A stretch of 64,000 nucleotides of DNA, from the NCBI GenBank assembly GCA_964017195.1, contig OZ024898.1, forward strand, positions 12,911,557 to 12,975,556, given 5' to 3'. The notes beneath the pieces were generated by a model. The model saw only the letters and a list, made by a program, of their open reading frames with translations. It ran no database searches and was not told the DNA's origin. This DNA is from Siderastrea radians (taxonomy: Eukaryota; Cnidaria; Anthozoa; Scleractinia; Rhizangiidae). Position 1 is the stretch's first letter. Each line of letters opens with the position of its first letter. A program made the translations under genes and the position numbers. Shown in pieces: positions 20,594 through 29,044 of this stretch.

Positions 20594-21412
20594 TTAAATA
20601 ACTTTCACATATTTATGCACGTAATTAGAATGATTGCTTAATGTTTCGGTTGACTTGAATTTTCTAGAACAATGTTTACATTTTATTCTAACACCCAGGA
20701 AATAAAGTATGATTTCTTTAATGATTTCATCATAATCATTGCTGACTAATGTTTTGTAATTGTTGTTTTCATACTCTTGTAGCATCATCTCTTGCTCTTT
20801 TGAAAGCTTTCCATAACCAGTTGGTGTTTTAAATTCGATTGCAAAACCTGAGTACTTCAAATGCATATTTCCAATGAATAGATCACAAGCTCCCTTCTGA
20901 TAACCCATGTTGTATGATTTTATTCTCATGTTACAATTAATTTGGTTTTCACCAAGTGTTGGGATTAGAATTGCTTTAGGATAATTGTTTCTAATAAAGT
21001 TGACTACCTTTTTATGTAAATCATATTCTGTGTTGATATTGAATGTCAGCATTTTGTATGGCCTGTTGTTGAATTCATACTTACCGGTTTTTCTGATTGA
21101 TGGTAAAACTTCCTTAGTAACCCATCGTTGGAAATCTTTAGCTTTATCTATTTTTGATCTCAATATTAGGCTATACAATCCAGATTCATTTATATAAATC
21201 GTGTTTCCGGCGTTCCATGTAAGGGGGGACGAATCGTCCCCCCTGGATTTGAGCCTCTTAAGTGAACATTTATCTTCTTCATCAACATGTTTGAAAATCG
21301 CTTTCTTGGTATCTTCATATCCCAAAATGCTGGCAACTGTTTTACCACGAAACCAAATATCATCCTTTTTGATAATATTCAGTTTTTTCCCTTCATAAGT
21401 GAAAATTTCCAT
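20594..21412 (-). CDS. Bro-N / VRR-NUC-type nuclease / C2H2 fusion protein
   Basis: 272 residues with three parts. Residues 1-115 are a Bro-N domain (start MEIFTYEGKKLN, then WFRGKTVASILGY and a WVTKEVLPSIRKTGKY end), a DNA-binding domain frequent in large DNA viruses and phages. Residues 125-235 look like a VRR-NUC/PD-(D/E)xK nuclease: G-ACD at 174-177, EFK at 193-195, then LSKEQ around 203-207. Residues 245-266 are a C2H2 finger (CKHC, HSNYVH). Bro-N proteins are usually joined to other domains; this combination with a restriction-type nuclease is unusual. Likely role is processing or protecting DNA; that part is inference. Confidence 0.8.
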   Translation of the reverse strand: MEIFTYEGKKLNIIKKDDIWFRGKTVASILGYEDTKKAIFKHVDEEDKCSLKRLKSRGDDSSPLTWNAGNTIYINESGLYSLILRSKIDKAKDFQRWVTKEVLPSIRKTGKYEFNNRPYKMLTFNINTEYDLHKKVVNFIRNNYPKAILIPTLGENQINCNMRIKSYNMGYQKGACDLFIGNMHLKYSGFAIEFKTPTGYGKLSKEQEMMLQEYENNNYKTLVSNDYDEIIKEIILYFLGVRIKCKHCSRKFKSTETLSNHSNYVHKYVKVI

Positions 21413-21424
21413 ATGTATGTATTA

Positions 21425-21432
21425 ATGCTATA
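21425..21432 (-). promoter_or_regulatory. TATAGCAT motif before the Bro-N gene
   Basis: TATAGCAT lies 12 bp upstream of the start codon, the same octamer as at 20577-20584. Confidence 0.4.
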
Positions 21433-21555
21433 TATTATTTTCTGTTTAAATAAGATAGCCAGAAACAATGATATTTTTGGCTACCAAAAGCAAAAGACAG
21501 CATATACTGTATCGATTGATATAATATATATTAGATATTTCTTTTTAAACCGCTT

Positions 21556-22596
21556 TTATATATCTCTTAAGTCCTTGAATGGTAACCAACTATTAAAGTC
21601 ATCACTATATCCTTTCCATTTCACTAAAGCTTGTTTCTTCTTGTAATCTCTACTAATAACTTTATCGATACGGAATACCTCCTGTTCAGCTTTCAGTAAT
21701 TCAGGTTCATAAAAACTCCCTTCAATGTCTTCATCTCTCAGATCCTTTATTTTGTATGTGATTGGATTCGTATGTTGTATTTTATCAACTGTGAAAATTT
21801 CCTCAGACCAATTTGGGGTATATCCTTTATCAAACACATTCCGTTTATACTTACTTATTCTAACCTTATCACCTATTTTGAATTTCGGTTTTTCTTTTAA
21901 TGTTTCCATATCACCGTACAGATTAAAGTAAACAACTCCTTCATTCTTCTTTTTGCTTGCTTCTGAAGGTGTCATCTTTGTGCTTGAATGTCTGGTATTG
22001 TTATACTGTTTCACTAATTTAGGTAACATGTCAAGATACTGTGTATTACCTTGAACAGTAAACTGTTTCCACATCTTGGTTTTGATTGTACGGTTCCATC
22101 TTTCACAAACTGACGACTTTTCCTCATTCTCAGTTGAGTACAATGTTATTTTATTCTTATCAAGTAGTTCCTTAACATGTTTGTTGTAATACTCCTTGCC
22201 TTTGTCTGTCCAAAGATATTCCGGTTTACGCCCCTCTTTGAATATTGTTTTAAAAGCATTCATAACGGTTTCACCCTTTTTATCTTTTAATGGGACAATC
22301 CAACCGTATTTAGAGAATACATCTAAAACCATAAGAAGATATCTATAACCCTTATTCCATCGACTAAACTGTTGCATCTCAATAAGATCTGAACACCATG
22401 TCTCGTCAATATGGTTTACAATTACCCGCCGCCGGGTGAAGTTACGCTTTATCGGTTTATGAAGCTCATCAGCTAATTTTTCTTGCCAGTTTTCTTCACT
22501 CGACGGCCTTTTCCGTTTTTTGTCTTCCTTTGTTTTGTTACACCAAGACCAAGTTTCTGCTTCGTGTTGATTAGAAATCGTGCTGTTTGTCCCCAT
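21556..22596 (-). CDS. Retroviral-type integrase (rve) with chromodomain
   Basis: 346 residues; joins the linear element ends to host DNA, producing the 6-bp duplication. Catalytic triad: D70 (WCSDL), D131 (WTDKG) and E165 (CERWNRT), spacing 33 between the last two, close to the D,D35E pattern. Residues 305-346 are a chromodomain (IDKVISRDYKKKQALVKW, WLPFKDL), which in related retroelements directs insertion to particular chromatin. The frame starts 124 bp inside the neighbouring phospholipase gene, and no later Met precedes the catalytic core, so the true start may be this Met or a spliced junction. No inactivating change is seen. Confidence 0.95.
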   Translation of the reverse strand: MGTNSTISNQHEAETWSWCNKTKEDKKRKRPSSEENWQEKLADELHKPIKRNFTRRRVIVNHIDETWCSDLIEMQQFSRWNKGYRYLLMVLDVFSKYGWIVPLKDKKGETVMNAFKTIFKEGRKPEYLWTDKGKEYYNKHVKELLDKNKITLYSTENEEKSSVCERWNRTIKTKMWKQFTVQGNTQYLDMLPKLVKQYNNTRHSSTKMTPSEASKKKNEGVVYFNLYGDMETLKEKPKFKIGDKVRISKYKRNVFDKGYTPNWSEEIFTVDKIQHTNPITYKIKDLRDEDIEGSFYEPELLKAEQEVFRIDKVISRDYKKKQALVKWKGYSDDFNSWLPFKDLRDI

Positions 22597-23323
22597 TTTG
22601 GCATCTGTCCATAAGGTATTTTATCCAATGACTTGACCATTACTTTGTCACATTCACCTTTGTCCTTCCCCATGTCATAACAAATATCATGATGAGCTGA
22701 TATTCTATCAACTTCATTGTAAGGTTGTACGTGCCACTTGGTGACCTCTCCAGTGTTTTTATCATACTCTAACTGTTTATCGAGAGGGTTATATGCCCCC
22801 ATGTATTTATACTTTCCAGGAGTCCATCCAGCTTTTGGTGTCGGTAATTTCCCAATTAGTTTATGGATATCTAAACTACCACCATCCAAATCCTTTCTGT
22901 CGGTTTTATACTTTCTATTTGGTCTAATTTTGGTTGATAATTGATCAAGAGCTTGACTTCCGACATTTTGAATCATTGGATTCAACTTATCCAGAGCATA
23001 ATCGATAGCCTTTTTCTGCAGTTTTGGGTTTCTCAATGCTTCTGATCCATAATATCTTCCCATTTCAACTGCCTTTTTTCCAAGCCAAGGAATACCGTGG
23101 TGAATTAATAAATCAGTACTAGTCGATGCTACTGTATCTAGTAAGCCCGCCCCTTTCGACGGGCGACCCCGTTTCCCGATTGTTTGACAAATTTCGTCTT
23201 AGTGATTCCACATTCTGCACAAGTACATTTAAGCATGGTTCGCCCGTTTTTGGCTTTTACATGTCTTTCACTACCTGGTACACATAGAGTGACCTTTTTT
23301 TGTTTCACGCAATATGATTTCAT
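22473..23323 (-). CDS. Zinc-ribbon plus parvovirus-type phospholipase A2 protein, frame-broken
   Basis: The downstream part (22473-23063, longer if read upstream to about 23170) has the VP1u-type phospholipase A2 hallmarks: calcium-loop-like GAYNPLD at 89-95 and catalytic HD at 125-126 in HHDICYD, then a Lys-rich tail. The upstream part (23138-23323, 61 residues) begins MKSYCVKQKKVT and has CTCAECG, resembling the DUF5679 C4 ribbon, but one of the expected cysteines is Gln. In related Polintons the ribbon and the phospholipase form one protein. Here they are in different frames that meet near 23140-23170 in a G-rich tract, which suggests a one-base indel. In parvoviruses this enzyme helps particles leave endosomes; the same role here is inference. 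Confidence 0.8.
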
Positions 23324-23333
23324 ATATATATGA

Positions 23334-23340
23334 GTTAGAT
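23334..23340 (-). promoter_or_regulatory. Late-type motif ATCTAAC before the zinc/PLA2 gene
   Basis: ATCTAAC lies 10-17 bp upstream of the ATG, followed by an AT-alternating tract. Its TAA is also the stop codon of the protease gene. Confidence 0.55.
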
Positions 23341-24639
23341 ATTTTTAAAATACTGTTCTAAGAATTTCTCATTTTTAACCGTGTTAAATATGTCGAAAAC
23401 TTCCAACAGATCAAAATATGATTTACCCTTATTCATCTCATTCAAAAAGTATAAACAGAAGTAACCGCATGTTGTCGTCAGTAAATTTTGTATTTGATTG
23501 TTCTGATGAAGCAATGTTAAATTCTTTTTTCTCGCGTGATTGACCATTTCTTGGAAGGGAGGCAAACCAAAGCTATCAAAGTAATTGATGACGTTATCTT
23601 TCACATATGTTGACACCCAATGGCTACCGCTCATATAACTCGGTTCAAGATTGTAAATGAATAGAGCCTGTCTATGATTATGAGGAACATTTTCATCTCT
23701 TGACAATACATCATTAATTGGGATATTCAGATATTTACACCATTTTATTAAATCATAATTGCTTAATGGGACATTCTTATGGAATTTTGGTTTTACAACA
23801 AAATGTTTAGAAGAGGGACTTTTTTGAAGGGTGAGTTTTTTCCTAATAGCAGGCCTTCGCCCTTTTTTTTTTGGAGTTTTTTTTTTAATTCCCATACCGA
23901 TTGTATCGTTCGGCCAATTTCCATAAAAAGGTGGAGTTCTATACATCGGAACTAACAAACCACCATCCTGATTATCATTGGTTAGTTGTGATATAGATCT
24001 GGGTGGTCTTTGTTTCGGTTGACCCATCTGAGGGGCACCTTTACCAGTGATTTTCTTTAATGCCTCAATAGCAAGAGGAGCAGCTATACCAGCCAAAAGA
24101 GTCCCTAGAAAGCCACCCTGTTGTACTTTATTCGGTTTTATATGAACACCAGAGCCTGTTTGTAGAGCATTTAATATATCTTGTTTTTGTTTTGTGGTCA
24201 AAAGATGTTTATATGCTATCAACTGGTTGATTTTATTTTGTGGTATGAGAAACCCACCAGTTTGAATTCCTTTTCCAGATATCTTTTTGATGATCTGAGA
24301 TGCTCCTTCACTAGCTGCTCCAGCTAAAGCCGACAATCCAAGAGTCTTAGCAATCGTTGGAGCAAAAGTTCTTCCAAGCGACAGAACTGTAGACAGAAGA
24401 GATCCACCTAATTGCTTTCTAATGTTTGTTTTAGAAAGTTTAATGTCCATTCCCTTTTTCAATTTTCTATTTTTATCCAATCGCTTAACTATATTCTGAG
24501 ATACGTATAGAGTGTCATTCCCAGATAGAGAGTCCTTTGTCAGTCTCAAAACGATAGTTTCTCTTTTATGATACGCGCTACTAAGATTCTTTTTCTGGTT
24601 TGGTGATAAACTAACTTTAATTTCGTATAGTTGTGTCAT
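23335..24639 (-). CDS. Adenain-type cysteine protease fused to a glycine-rich minor-capsid-like region
   Basis: 434 residues. The C-terminal 150 are an adenovirus-protease-like domain: H near 338 (SGSHW), D near 355 (NYFDSFG) and nucleophile C near 389 (TTTCGYF). It would cleave virion precursors. The N-terminal 280 residues begin with two beta-strand/helix repeats (VLRLTKDS, MDIKLSKTNIRKQ) found in cnidarian Polintons. Then come hydrophobic, Gly-rich stretches (KQLGGSLLSTVL, QQGGFLGTLLAGIAAPLA) and repeated GG positions that look like its own cleavage sites, followed by a Lys/Arg-rich linker (KKKTPKKKGRR). The N-terminal part resembles adenoviral pVI/pX-type membrane or core proteins. Fusion of protease and substrate in one chain is notable. 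Confidence 0.88.
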   Translation of the reverse strand: MTQLYEIKVSLSPNQKKNLSSAYHKRETIVLRLTKDSLSGNDTLYVSQNIVKRLDKNRKLKKGMDIKLSKTNIRKQLGGSLLSTVLSLGRTFAPTIAKTLGLSALAGAASEGASQIIKKISGKGIQTGGFLIPQNKINQLIAYKHLLTTKQKQDILNALQTGSGVHIKPNKVQQGGFLGTLLAGIAAPLAIEALKKITGKGAPQMGQPKQRPPRSISQLTNDNQDGGLLVPMYRTPPFYGNWPNDTIGMGIKKKTPKKKGRRPAIRKKLTLQKSPSSKHFVVKPKFHKNVPLSNYDLIKWCKYLNIPINDVLSRDENVPHNHRQALFIYNLEPSYMSGSHWVSTYVKDNVINYFDSFGLPPFQEMVNHARKKNLTLLHQNNQIQNLLTTTCGYFCLYFLNEMNKGKSYFDLLEVFDIFNTVKNEKFLEQYFKNI

Positions 24640-24649
24640 ATATTATATG

Positions 24650-24656
24650 TTAGATA
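24650..24656 (-). promoter_or_regulatory. Late-type motif ATCTAAC before the protease gene
   Basis: ATCTAAC followed by ATATAATATATG; the motif starts 17 bp before the ATG. Confidence 0.55.
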
Positions 24657-24713
24657 AATTCTATTTTAAAAAACATATTAATCTAAATTTTCATCGATGT
24701 AAAACTTATTTAT

Positions 24714-26003
24714 TTAAACTATCATCAATTCGTTTCCAACTGTCTTAACAACAACCTCACTCTCGTAAAATACAATGCTATGAGCTCGGACGTTTGCTGC
24801 TGGGGCTACATTGAGACGATAATGGAGAATCAACTGTTTAGGATCTCTTGTCACTACCTCTTTCTGATATGACAAATCGAAATAGATAAGACCATATAAA
24901 CTGGTGTAATTTGCTATATTCAATTGTGTCCCACTGTTATAATCGTTTTTACGAAATGCATAACTCATAAGATCATTGAATATCCTAATTTTTGAATCTG
25001 CATCATATTCGAGCTCTGGGTAAAAAACGTTATTCCCATATTCAAGCCTACAGCTTGATAAAGAGCTGTTAGCATTAGCTGCATTCAGCTTGAAAGTGTC
25101 AAACAAATATGGACTCCTCTCTTCTTCATTATTATTTGGTGCATCTGTCCGTTGGAGATAAACAAAAACATGTTTAACGTGGTCGATAGCTGGACTGATT
25201 TGAAACATATTCTGAATAGCTCTGGTATTTGCTGACTGATTGTAGAGATCTCGCATATATGTCCAGGTTGTTGGCTTAAGAAACTCTGAAACGAAATTAC
25301 TATACATAATGTCTTTTGGGATCAATCTTGGTAGCCAAAGATACAATCTTTTTACTACAACCCTTCCATCGTCAGCCGCTCCTGCTTTGTGAATTAATTC
25401 ACTGTCTTCGTTAAGTGTAAGTTCAATTGTGAGCTGCATTGGGGGTAACATTTTTCTTTCTAATTCTTGGAAAAAACTGTATCGATTCAATGGTATCATC
25501 TCGTTAATCGTTTTAGCTCCCCCATTACCATCGTTTTGTGCTGCTTGGGTTAAAATACGACGGGCTTCGAAACCTGTGTTTGTATCTGCTGTAGTTCCAT
25601 CAGTATCAAGATACCAGAACGAATTCTTTCCAACGGATCGACTGAAGTCATCACTGTATTCAAGTAGATTTTTGACATTCGTAATTCTATGTAAATTATC
25701 ACTCTCGTATACTATTTTACCAGACGATTTAATAACCATATGTCTGATTAGACTGTGAGATCCGTTTATCATTGTGATGCGATCTGCTGCAGCATATCCA
25801 GCACCATCTGCCCTTTTTTGAAGCTCTTTGGTTACTTCGAAATACCCATTAAAAAAATCGAACATAGTCGACCTATCGTTGATTGTGAATCTGTAACCTG
25901 TCTTTTTCTGTGATTGATTGCTACCAGGCTGTTCAATGACATTATCCAAATGGAAACGAACGTATTCATATCGTTGAAGATTTTCATTTGTTCTGAAACT
26001 CAT
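24714..26003 (-). CDS. Major capsid protein (double jelly-roll, hexon-like)
   Basis: 429 residues, no transmembrane segment. It follows the Polinton/adintovirus capsid pattern: N-terminal EYVRFHLDNVIEQPGS, a first beta-rich barrel with MFDFFNGYFEVTKEL, the conserved segment LNRYSFFQELERKMLPPMQL leading into IELTLN, and a second barrel with KRLYLWLPRLIPK. It lies between the protease and penton-like genes, the usual morphogenesis cluster. It would form the trimeric capsomers of an icosahedral shell. Frame fully open. Family assignment rests on motif and position; a structure prediction would confirm the two jelly rolls. Confidence 0.88.
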   Translation of the reverse strand: MSFRTNENLQRYEYVRFHLDNVIEQPGSNQSQKKTGYRFTINDRSTMFDFFNGYFEVTKELQKRADGAGYAAADRITMINGSHSLIRHMVIKSSGKIVYESDNLHRITNVKNLLEYSDDFSRSVGKNSFWYLDTDGTTADTNTGFEARRILTQAAQNDGNGGAKTINEMIPLNRYSFFQELERKMLPPMQLTIELTLNEDSELIHKAGAADDGRVVVKRLYLWLPRLIPKDIMYSNFVSEFLKPTTWTYMRDLYNQSANTRAIQNMFQISPAIDHVKHVFVYLQRTDAPNNNEEERSPYLFDTFKLNAANANSSLSSCRLEYGNNVFYPELEYDADSKIRIFNDLMSYAFRKNDYNSGTQLNIANYTSLYGLIYFDLSYQKEVVTRDPKQLILHYRLNVAPAANVRAHSIVFYESEVVVKTVGNELMIV

Positions 26004-26014
26004 TTATATGAGTA

Positions 26015-26022
26015 GTTTAGAT
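26015..26022 (-). promoter_or_regulatory. Late-type motif ATCTAAAC before the capsid gene
   Basis: ATCTAAAC lies about 12-19 bp upstream of the major capsid ATG, followed by TACTCATATAA. Confidence 0.6.
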
Positions 26023-26101
26023 AAAATTCACTTTTTATATAAACCATTTCCCACTTGCTAGTCTATTTATAATTGGATAAAATTCACTTTTTAATAACAT
26101 T

Positions 26102-26473
26102 TTATCGTCTTAATCCAGTACCAGATATAAGTCTATTCAGAATTGTGTTGTAATCTTCTTCTTGTTTTGGTTTAGTAGGTTTGGTTGGTTTCATGGTTTT
26201 ATTCATTGATTGTTTAGTTAAACCGTGTAATTTTCTCATAATAAGCTCTCCGCTTTTTTCAGCTGCTTTTTTTCCAAGTTTGTCTCCAGCATGTGAAATA
26301 CCAGATTCAAGCGCTTTTTTGGCAAAAGGTTTTAAAACCATTTCTGGAACTTTACTTAACACCCTTCCAACTGGTTTGAATATGTTATCAACAATAATCC
26401 CAGATCCTTTATGCTTATACACAAAACGACCTAGTTTCGGGTGATATACACGTTTATATTCATATGATGCCAT
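26102..26473 (-). CDS. Small basic virion-like protein
   Basis: 123 residues, very Lys-rich. A short N-terminal beta segment (YEYKRVYHPKLGRFVYKHK) ends in GSGI, which resembles a GXG processing site. It is followed by an amphipathic helical region (VGRVLSKVPEMVLKPFAKKA) and a basic Pro/Thr/Lys linker. Such features fit a minor capsid or membrane-disrupting/core peptide like those of adenoviruses. Position between capsid and penton-like genes supports a virion role. No catalytic motif. Confidence 0.7.
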   Translation of the reverse strand: MASYEYKRVYHPKLGRFVYKHKGSGIIVDNIFKPVGRVLSKVPEMVLKPFAKKALESGISHAGDKLGKKAAEKSGELIMRKLHGLTKQSMNKTMKPTKPTKPKQEEDYNTILNRLISGTGLRR

Positions 26474-26484
26474 CTAAACTATTA

Positions 26485-26491
26485 GTTAGAT
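26485..26491 (-). promoter_or_regulatory. Late-type motif ATCTAAC before the small virion gene
   Basis: ATCTAAC lies 12-18 bp upstream of the ATG, and its TAA is the stop codon of the penton-like gene. Confidence 0.55.
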
Positions 26492-27252
26492 TAATCTCTC
26501 TTCTCTCTTAAAATCAAACTGAATGAAGTGTCACTATGATTAAGATCAATGATTCTTCGTTTGCCGTCGGTGATATAAATCCGAATTTTATGAATCGTAT
26601 TTTTATTGACTGGATTGAACTGTACTCGTCGAGGCTCTTGTGTGAAACTATAACTCGGAGTGAGAGTTGAAGTACTGAAACTATATATAATATCTGACTC
26701 TTCACCATCGACAAGACTGTCACTTATCAAATCACAATGAACATTCAATATTTCTCTGTCTTGTGAGAGATTAGGAATGTAATCTCCAACATTTACACTA
26801 CTTGTTAGAATCTTTTTATTGAAACCAATAAGATCATTAAAATTACTTTGAGTAAGATCTAATCTGTAATTTGAGGCTAGTGTTATTATTGTCCTGAATA
26901 CAGTATCGTTAAACTCCAGAGTGATTGGATATTGAGGGTTTGATGAGGTTCCTGTTTTTGTTTTTTCTTTGATTAAATTGTCAAAATCAATGTAATTCCA
27001 TACTCCAGGGTTGAATATAATTTCCGTCCAATTAGCACCACTATCTGCCGAATATCTTATTTTCTGATTATTGAGTTCGTTTGTCACATTAAACCAAGTG
27101 AATGACATCGAAATGATTCGGTCTAGGCCGATTTCATATTGTCTGTTTGAATCTAGTATTATCGGATTACGGTATTTGATTGTGAAATCCGATGGTTTAT
27201 TACCATTTTGGTTTTTTACTGTATGGGATGATAATACAAGTTGTCTATTCAT
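26491..27252 (-). CDS. Minor capsid (penton-like) protein
   Basis: 253 residues, rich in beta strands and Asn/Ser, without membrane or catalytic motifs. Features match the Polinton minor capsid: start MNRQLVLSSHTVKNQNGNKP, a segment NYIDFDNLIKEKT, the SNFNDLIGFNKKIL element, and a C-terminal strand ending SLILREKRD. It would sit at the five-fold vertices as a single jelly-roll. It is immediately downstream of the 333-residue gene and upstream of the small virion gene, forming a late cluster with compact spacing (about 8-18 bp between genes). Confidence 0.85.
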   Translation of the reverse strand: MNRQLVLSSHTVKNQNGNKPSDFTIKYRNPIILDSNRQYEIGLDRIISMSFTWFNVTNELNNQKIRYSADSGANWTEIIFNPGVWNYIDFDNLIKEKTKTGTSSNPQYPITLEFNDTVFRTIITLASNYRLDLTQSNFNDLIGFNKKILTSSVNVGDYIPNLSQDREILNVHCDLISDSLVDGEESDIIYSFSTSTLTPSYSFTQEPRRVQFNPVNKNTIHKIRIYITDGKRRIIDLNHSDTSFSLILREKRD

Positions 27253-27260
27253 ATATATGA

Positions 27261-28262
27261 TTAGTTTAGACTAAAATAGTTTTTGTATATTTTGTTGTAT
27301 TGTGGCTTATTGAGTATTGAATTTCTCAACAAGATGTCGAGAAGTGCAACACCTGTGTTTCTTAGCTCTATGCTATTATTACCGGCAATCATCGATCCGA
27401 TAATCAGTTCAAGTTTTTTAATCATTTCTGTCGGATTGTTGAAAAACATTACCTGTCCACCTCTTTTTGTTTTTTTCTTCAAACCAGATCCTTTAATAGA
27501 TTTGAGTTTTTGGAGTTTTTGTTGATGGTAATTCATATAATCAGTAAGAACCTTTCTTGTATCTTGAATAATTTTTCTTTGATATTGAGCCTCAGCTTCA
27601 GTGATTGAGCCACTATTTAATTTTTTAGTAATATTCATCGAATATCCAGAAAGTTGTTGTCGTTTCTCTTTAGCCTTTTGAAGGGTTTTGGTAAGATAAG
27701 ATTTCCTCTTTTTGTCATTCATATCTTCTTGTTGAAGTTGTAATTCAATATCATCATAATTCGGTATTTGAAGTTGATCTAAAGCTTGATTTATTCTATC
27801 CTCTTCAAGAATTTCGTAATCTGGTACTTCTTCTTCGTATTCTGGAGGAAGATCTTCAGGTTCATACATGTATTCTGGATCTATATACATTTGTTTTTTA
27901 CCTGATGCTAAATCCTCAAGGACATCTTCATAAGATGGAGGTTTTGGAACTATCTGTTTCTCGTTTTCAGGTAAAACAGGTTGATCAAACAAATCGTCCA
28001 ATCCATAATCAGGCACTTCATCATCAATAGCTATTCCATAATCTGGAACAGGTCGCTTTTTCTTTACCAATCTTCTCAACGGTGCTTTTGGGGCTGTAAG
28101 TTCCTTTAACTCAGATGTTATAGGTTTGAAAAGTTTCTCTGCCTCGACTTCACCCATTTGATCAGATATCTTTTTTTGTTTTATTGTATCTCTTACTGTG
28201 TTAATCTTTTTACCAAGCTCGGATCGTTTCTCAGCCATTTCTTTCCATTTGAGTAAACTCAT
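27261..28262 (-). CDS. PPxY-containing, coiled-coil structural protein
   Basis: 333 residues. The N-terminal helix (MSLLKWKEMAEKRSELGKK) and a coiled-coil middle flank an acidic Pro/Tyr-rich region with two PPxY motifs, PPSY at 108-111 and PPEY at 139-142, plus repeated PDYG. Downstream are Gly-containing sites GSGL and RGGQV, possible protease targets, and a conserved C-terminal helical domain (IIGSMIAGNNSIELRN). PPxY motifs recruit Nedd4-type ubiquitin ligases; adenovirus pVI has a PPSY used in cell entry and retroviral Gag uses them for budding. A virion or scaffold protein is the best guess. It is divergently arranged with the ATPase gene across 130 bp. Confidence 0.75.
   Translation of the reverse strand: MSLLKWKEMAEKRSELGKKINTVRDTIKQKKISDQMGEVEAEKLFKPITSELKELTAPKAPLRRLVKKKRPVPDYGIAIDDEVPDYGLDDLFDQPVLPENEKQIVPKPPSYEDVLEDLASGKKQMYIDPEYMYEPEDLPPEYEEEVPDYEILEEDRINQALDQLQIPNYDDIELQLQQEDMNDKKRKSYLTKTLQKAKEKRQQLSGYSMNITKKLNSGSITEAEAQYQRKIIQDTRKVLTDYMNYHQQKLQKLKSIKGSGLKKKTKRGGQVMFFNNPTEMIKKLELIIGSMIAGNNSIELRNTGVALLDILLRNSILNKPQYNKIYKNYFSLN
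27264..27271 (-). promoter_or_regulatory. Late-type motif GTCTAAAC before the penton-like gene
   Basis: GTCTAAAC lies about 12-19 bp upstream of the ATG, followed by TAATCATATAT. It is the usual motif with one change in the first base. Confidence 0.55.
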
Positions 28263-28391
28263 TATATCATTTGTTTACATAAAATTTCGTATTTTGTTCG
28301 GAAAAATTAGGGTTATCATATATAAAAACGCTCGCATAGCGTGTCGCATAGCGTGTCGCATAGCGTGTGAAATTGTATAACATAATATCAT
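28263..28391. promoter_or_regulatory. Divergent intergenic region with 14-bp repeats
   Basis: A 130-bp spacer between the divergent structural and ATPase genes. It holds TGTAAAC (28273-28279, minus), a weaker form of the late motif, and three direct copies of a unit containing CGCATAGCGTGT at about 28333-28372. It probably contains promoters for both directions. Confidence 0.5.
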
Positions 28392-29033
28392 TTGAAGATT
28401 CAAAATTACGACATCCAAGATGATGACAATGACGATTTTGTTCAATTAAAGAGTTTCATGCCAAACCGATGTTTTAGGATGCTTATTTGTGCTCCCTCTG
28501 GTGGTGGTAAAACAAATCTTCTGCTGGATATGATATATAGGCTTCTCTATTTTGATAAGATATACCTTTATGCTCGAAATCTCTCCCAAAGCAAATATAA
28601 GCATCTGTTGAAATCTCTTGAACCAATATCAAAAGAGGTCGGTTATGACGTGATAGAAGCAAATAATGATGAAATCATCCCTCTGACAGATTTGTCTGAT
28701 GAAAACCAAAAATTAATCATATTTGATGACTATTTGAATACAGGTAAGAAAAATGACGAACGGATACGAGACTACTTCACCAATTCAAGAAATAAAAATT
28801 GTTGTTGTATATATTTGAGTCAAAGCTATTACGGAACCGATAAAACAATAAGACTGAATAGTTCACATTTTTGTGTTTTTGATTTTCCTTCTATAAACGA
28901 GCAATCGATGATTTGCCGAGAACTGAACATAAATAAATCAGATTATCAGAAAGCTACTAAGGATCCATATAGTTTTTTGTATGTTGATAAGGTTAAAAAA
29001 AAGGTAGCCCGAAATTTCGACGAAAAAATCTAA
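28392..29033 (+). CDS. DNA packaging ATPase (FtsK/HerA, A32-like), non-ATG start
   Basis: 213 residues; drives genome packaging. Walker A is APSGGGKT at 34-41, Walker B is LIIFDD at 108-113, and a sensor-like segment CCCIYLSQSYYG lies near 137-148, where FtsK/A32 packaging ATPases have a conserved Gln. The frame opens with TTG, with an in-frame TAA three codons upstream (28383). The first ATG would be at codon 23, still ahead of Walker A. The residues before that ATG (DIQDDDNDDFVQLKSF) look like the conserved start of the family, so the start codon has probably been lost by mutation or the gene is begun at a non-AUG codon. Confidence 0.9.
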   Translation: MKIQNYDIQDDDNDDFVQLKSFMPNRCFRMLICAPSGGGKTNLLLDMIYRLLYFDKIYLYARNLSQSKYKHLLKSLEPISKEVGYDVIEANNDEIIPLTDLSDENQKLIIFDDYLNTGKKNDERIRDYFTNSRNKNCCCIYLSQSYYGTDKTIRLNSSHFCVFDFPSINEQSMICRELNINKSDYQKATKDPYSFLYVDKVKKKVARNFDEKI

Positions 29034-29035
29034 AC
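29028..29035 (+). promoter_or_regulatory. Late-type motif ATCTAAAC before the fibre gene
   Basis: ATCTAAAC lies 10-17 bp upstream of the fibre ATG, followed by TAATATTATATG. Its TAA is the stop codon of the ATPase gene. Confidence 0.6.
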
Positions 29036-29044
29036 TAATATTAT

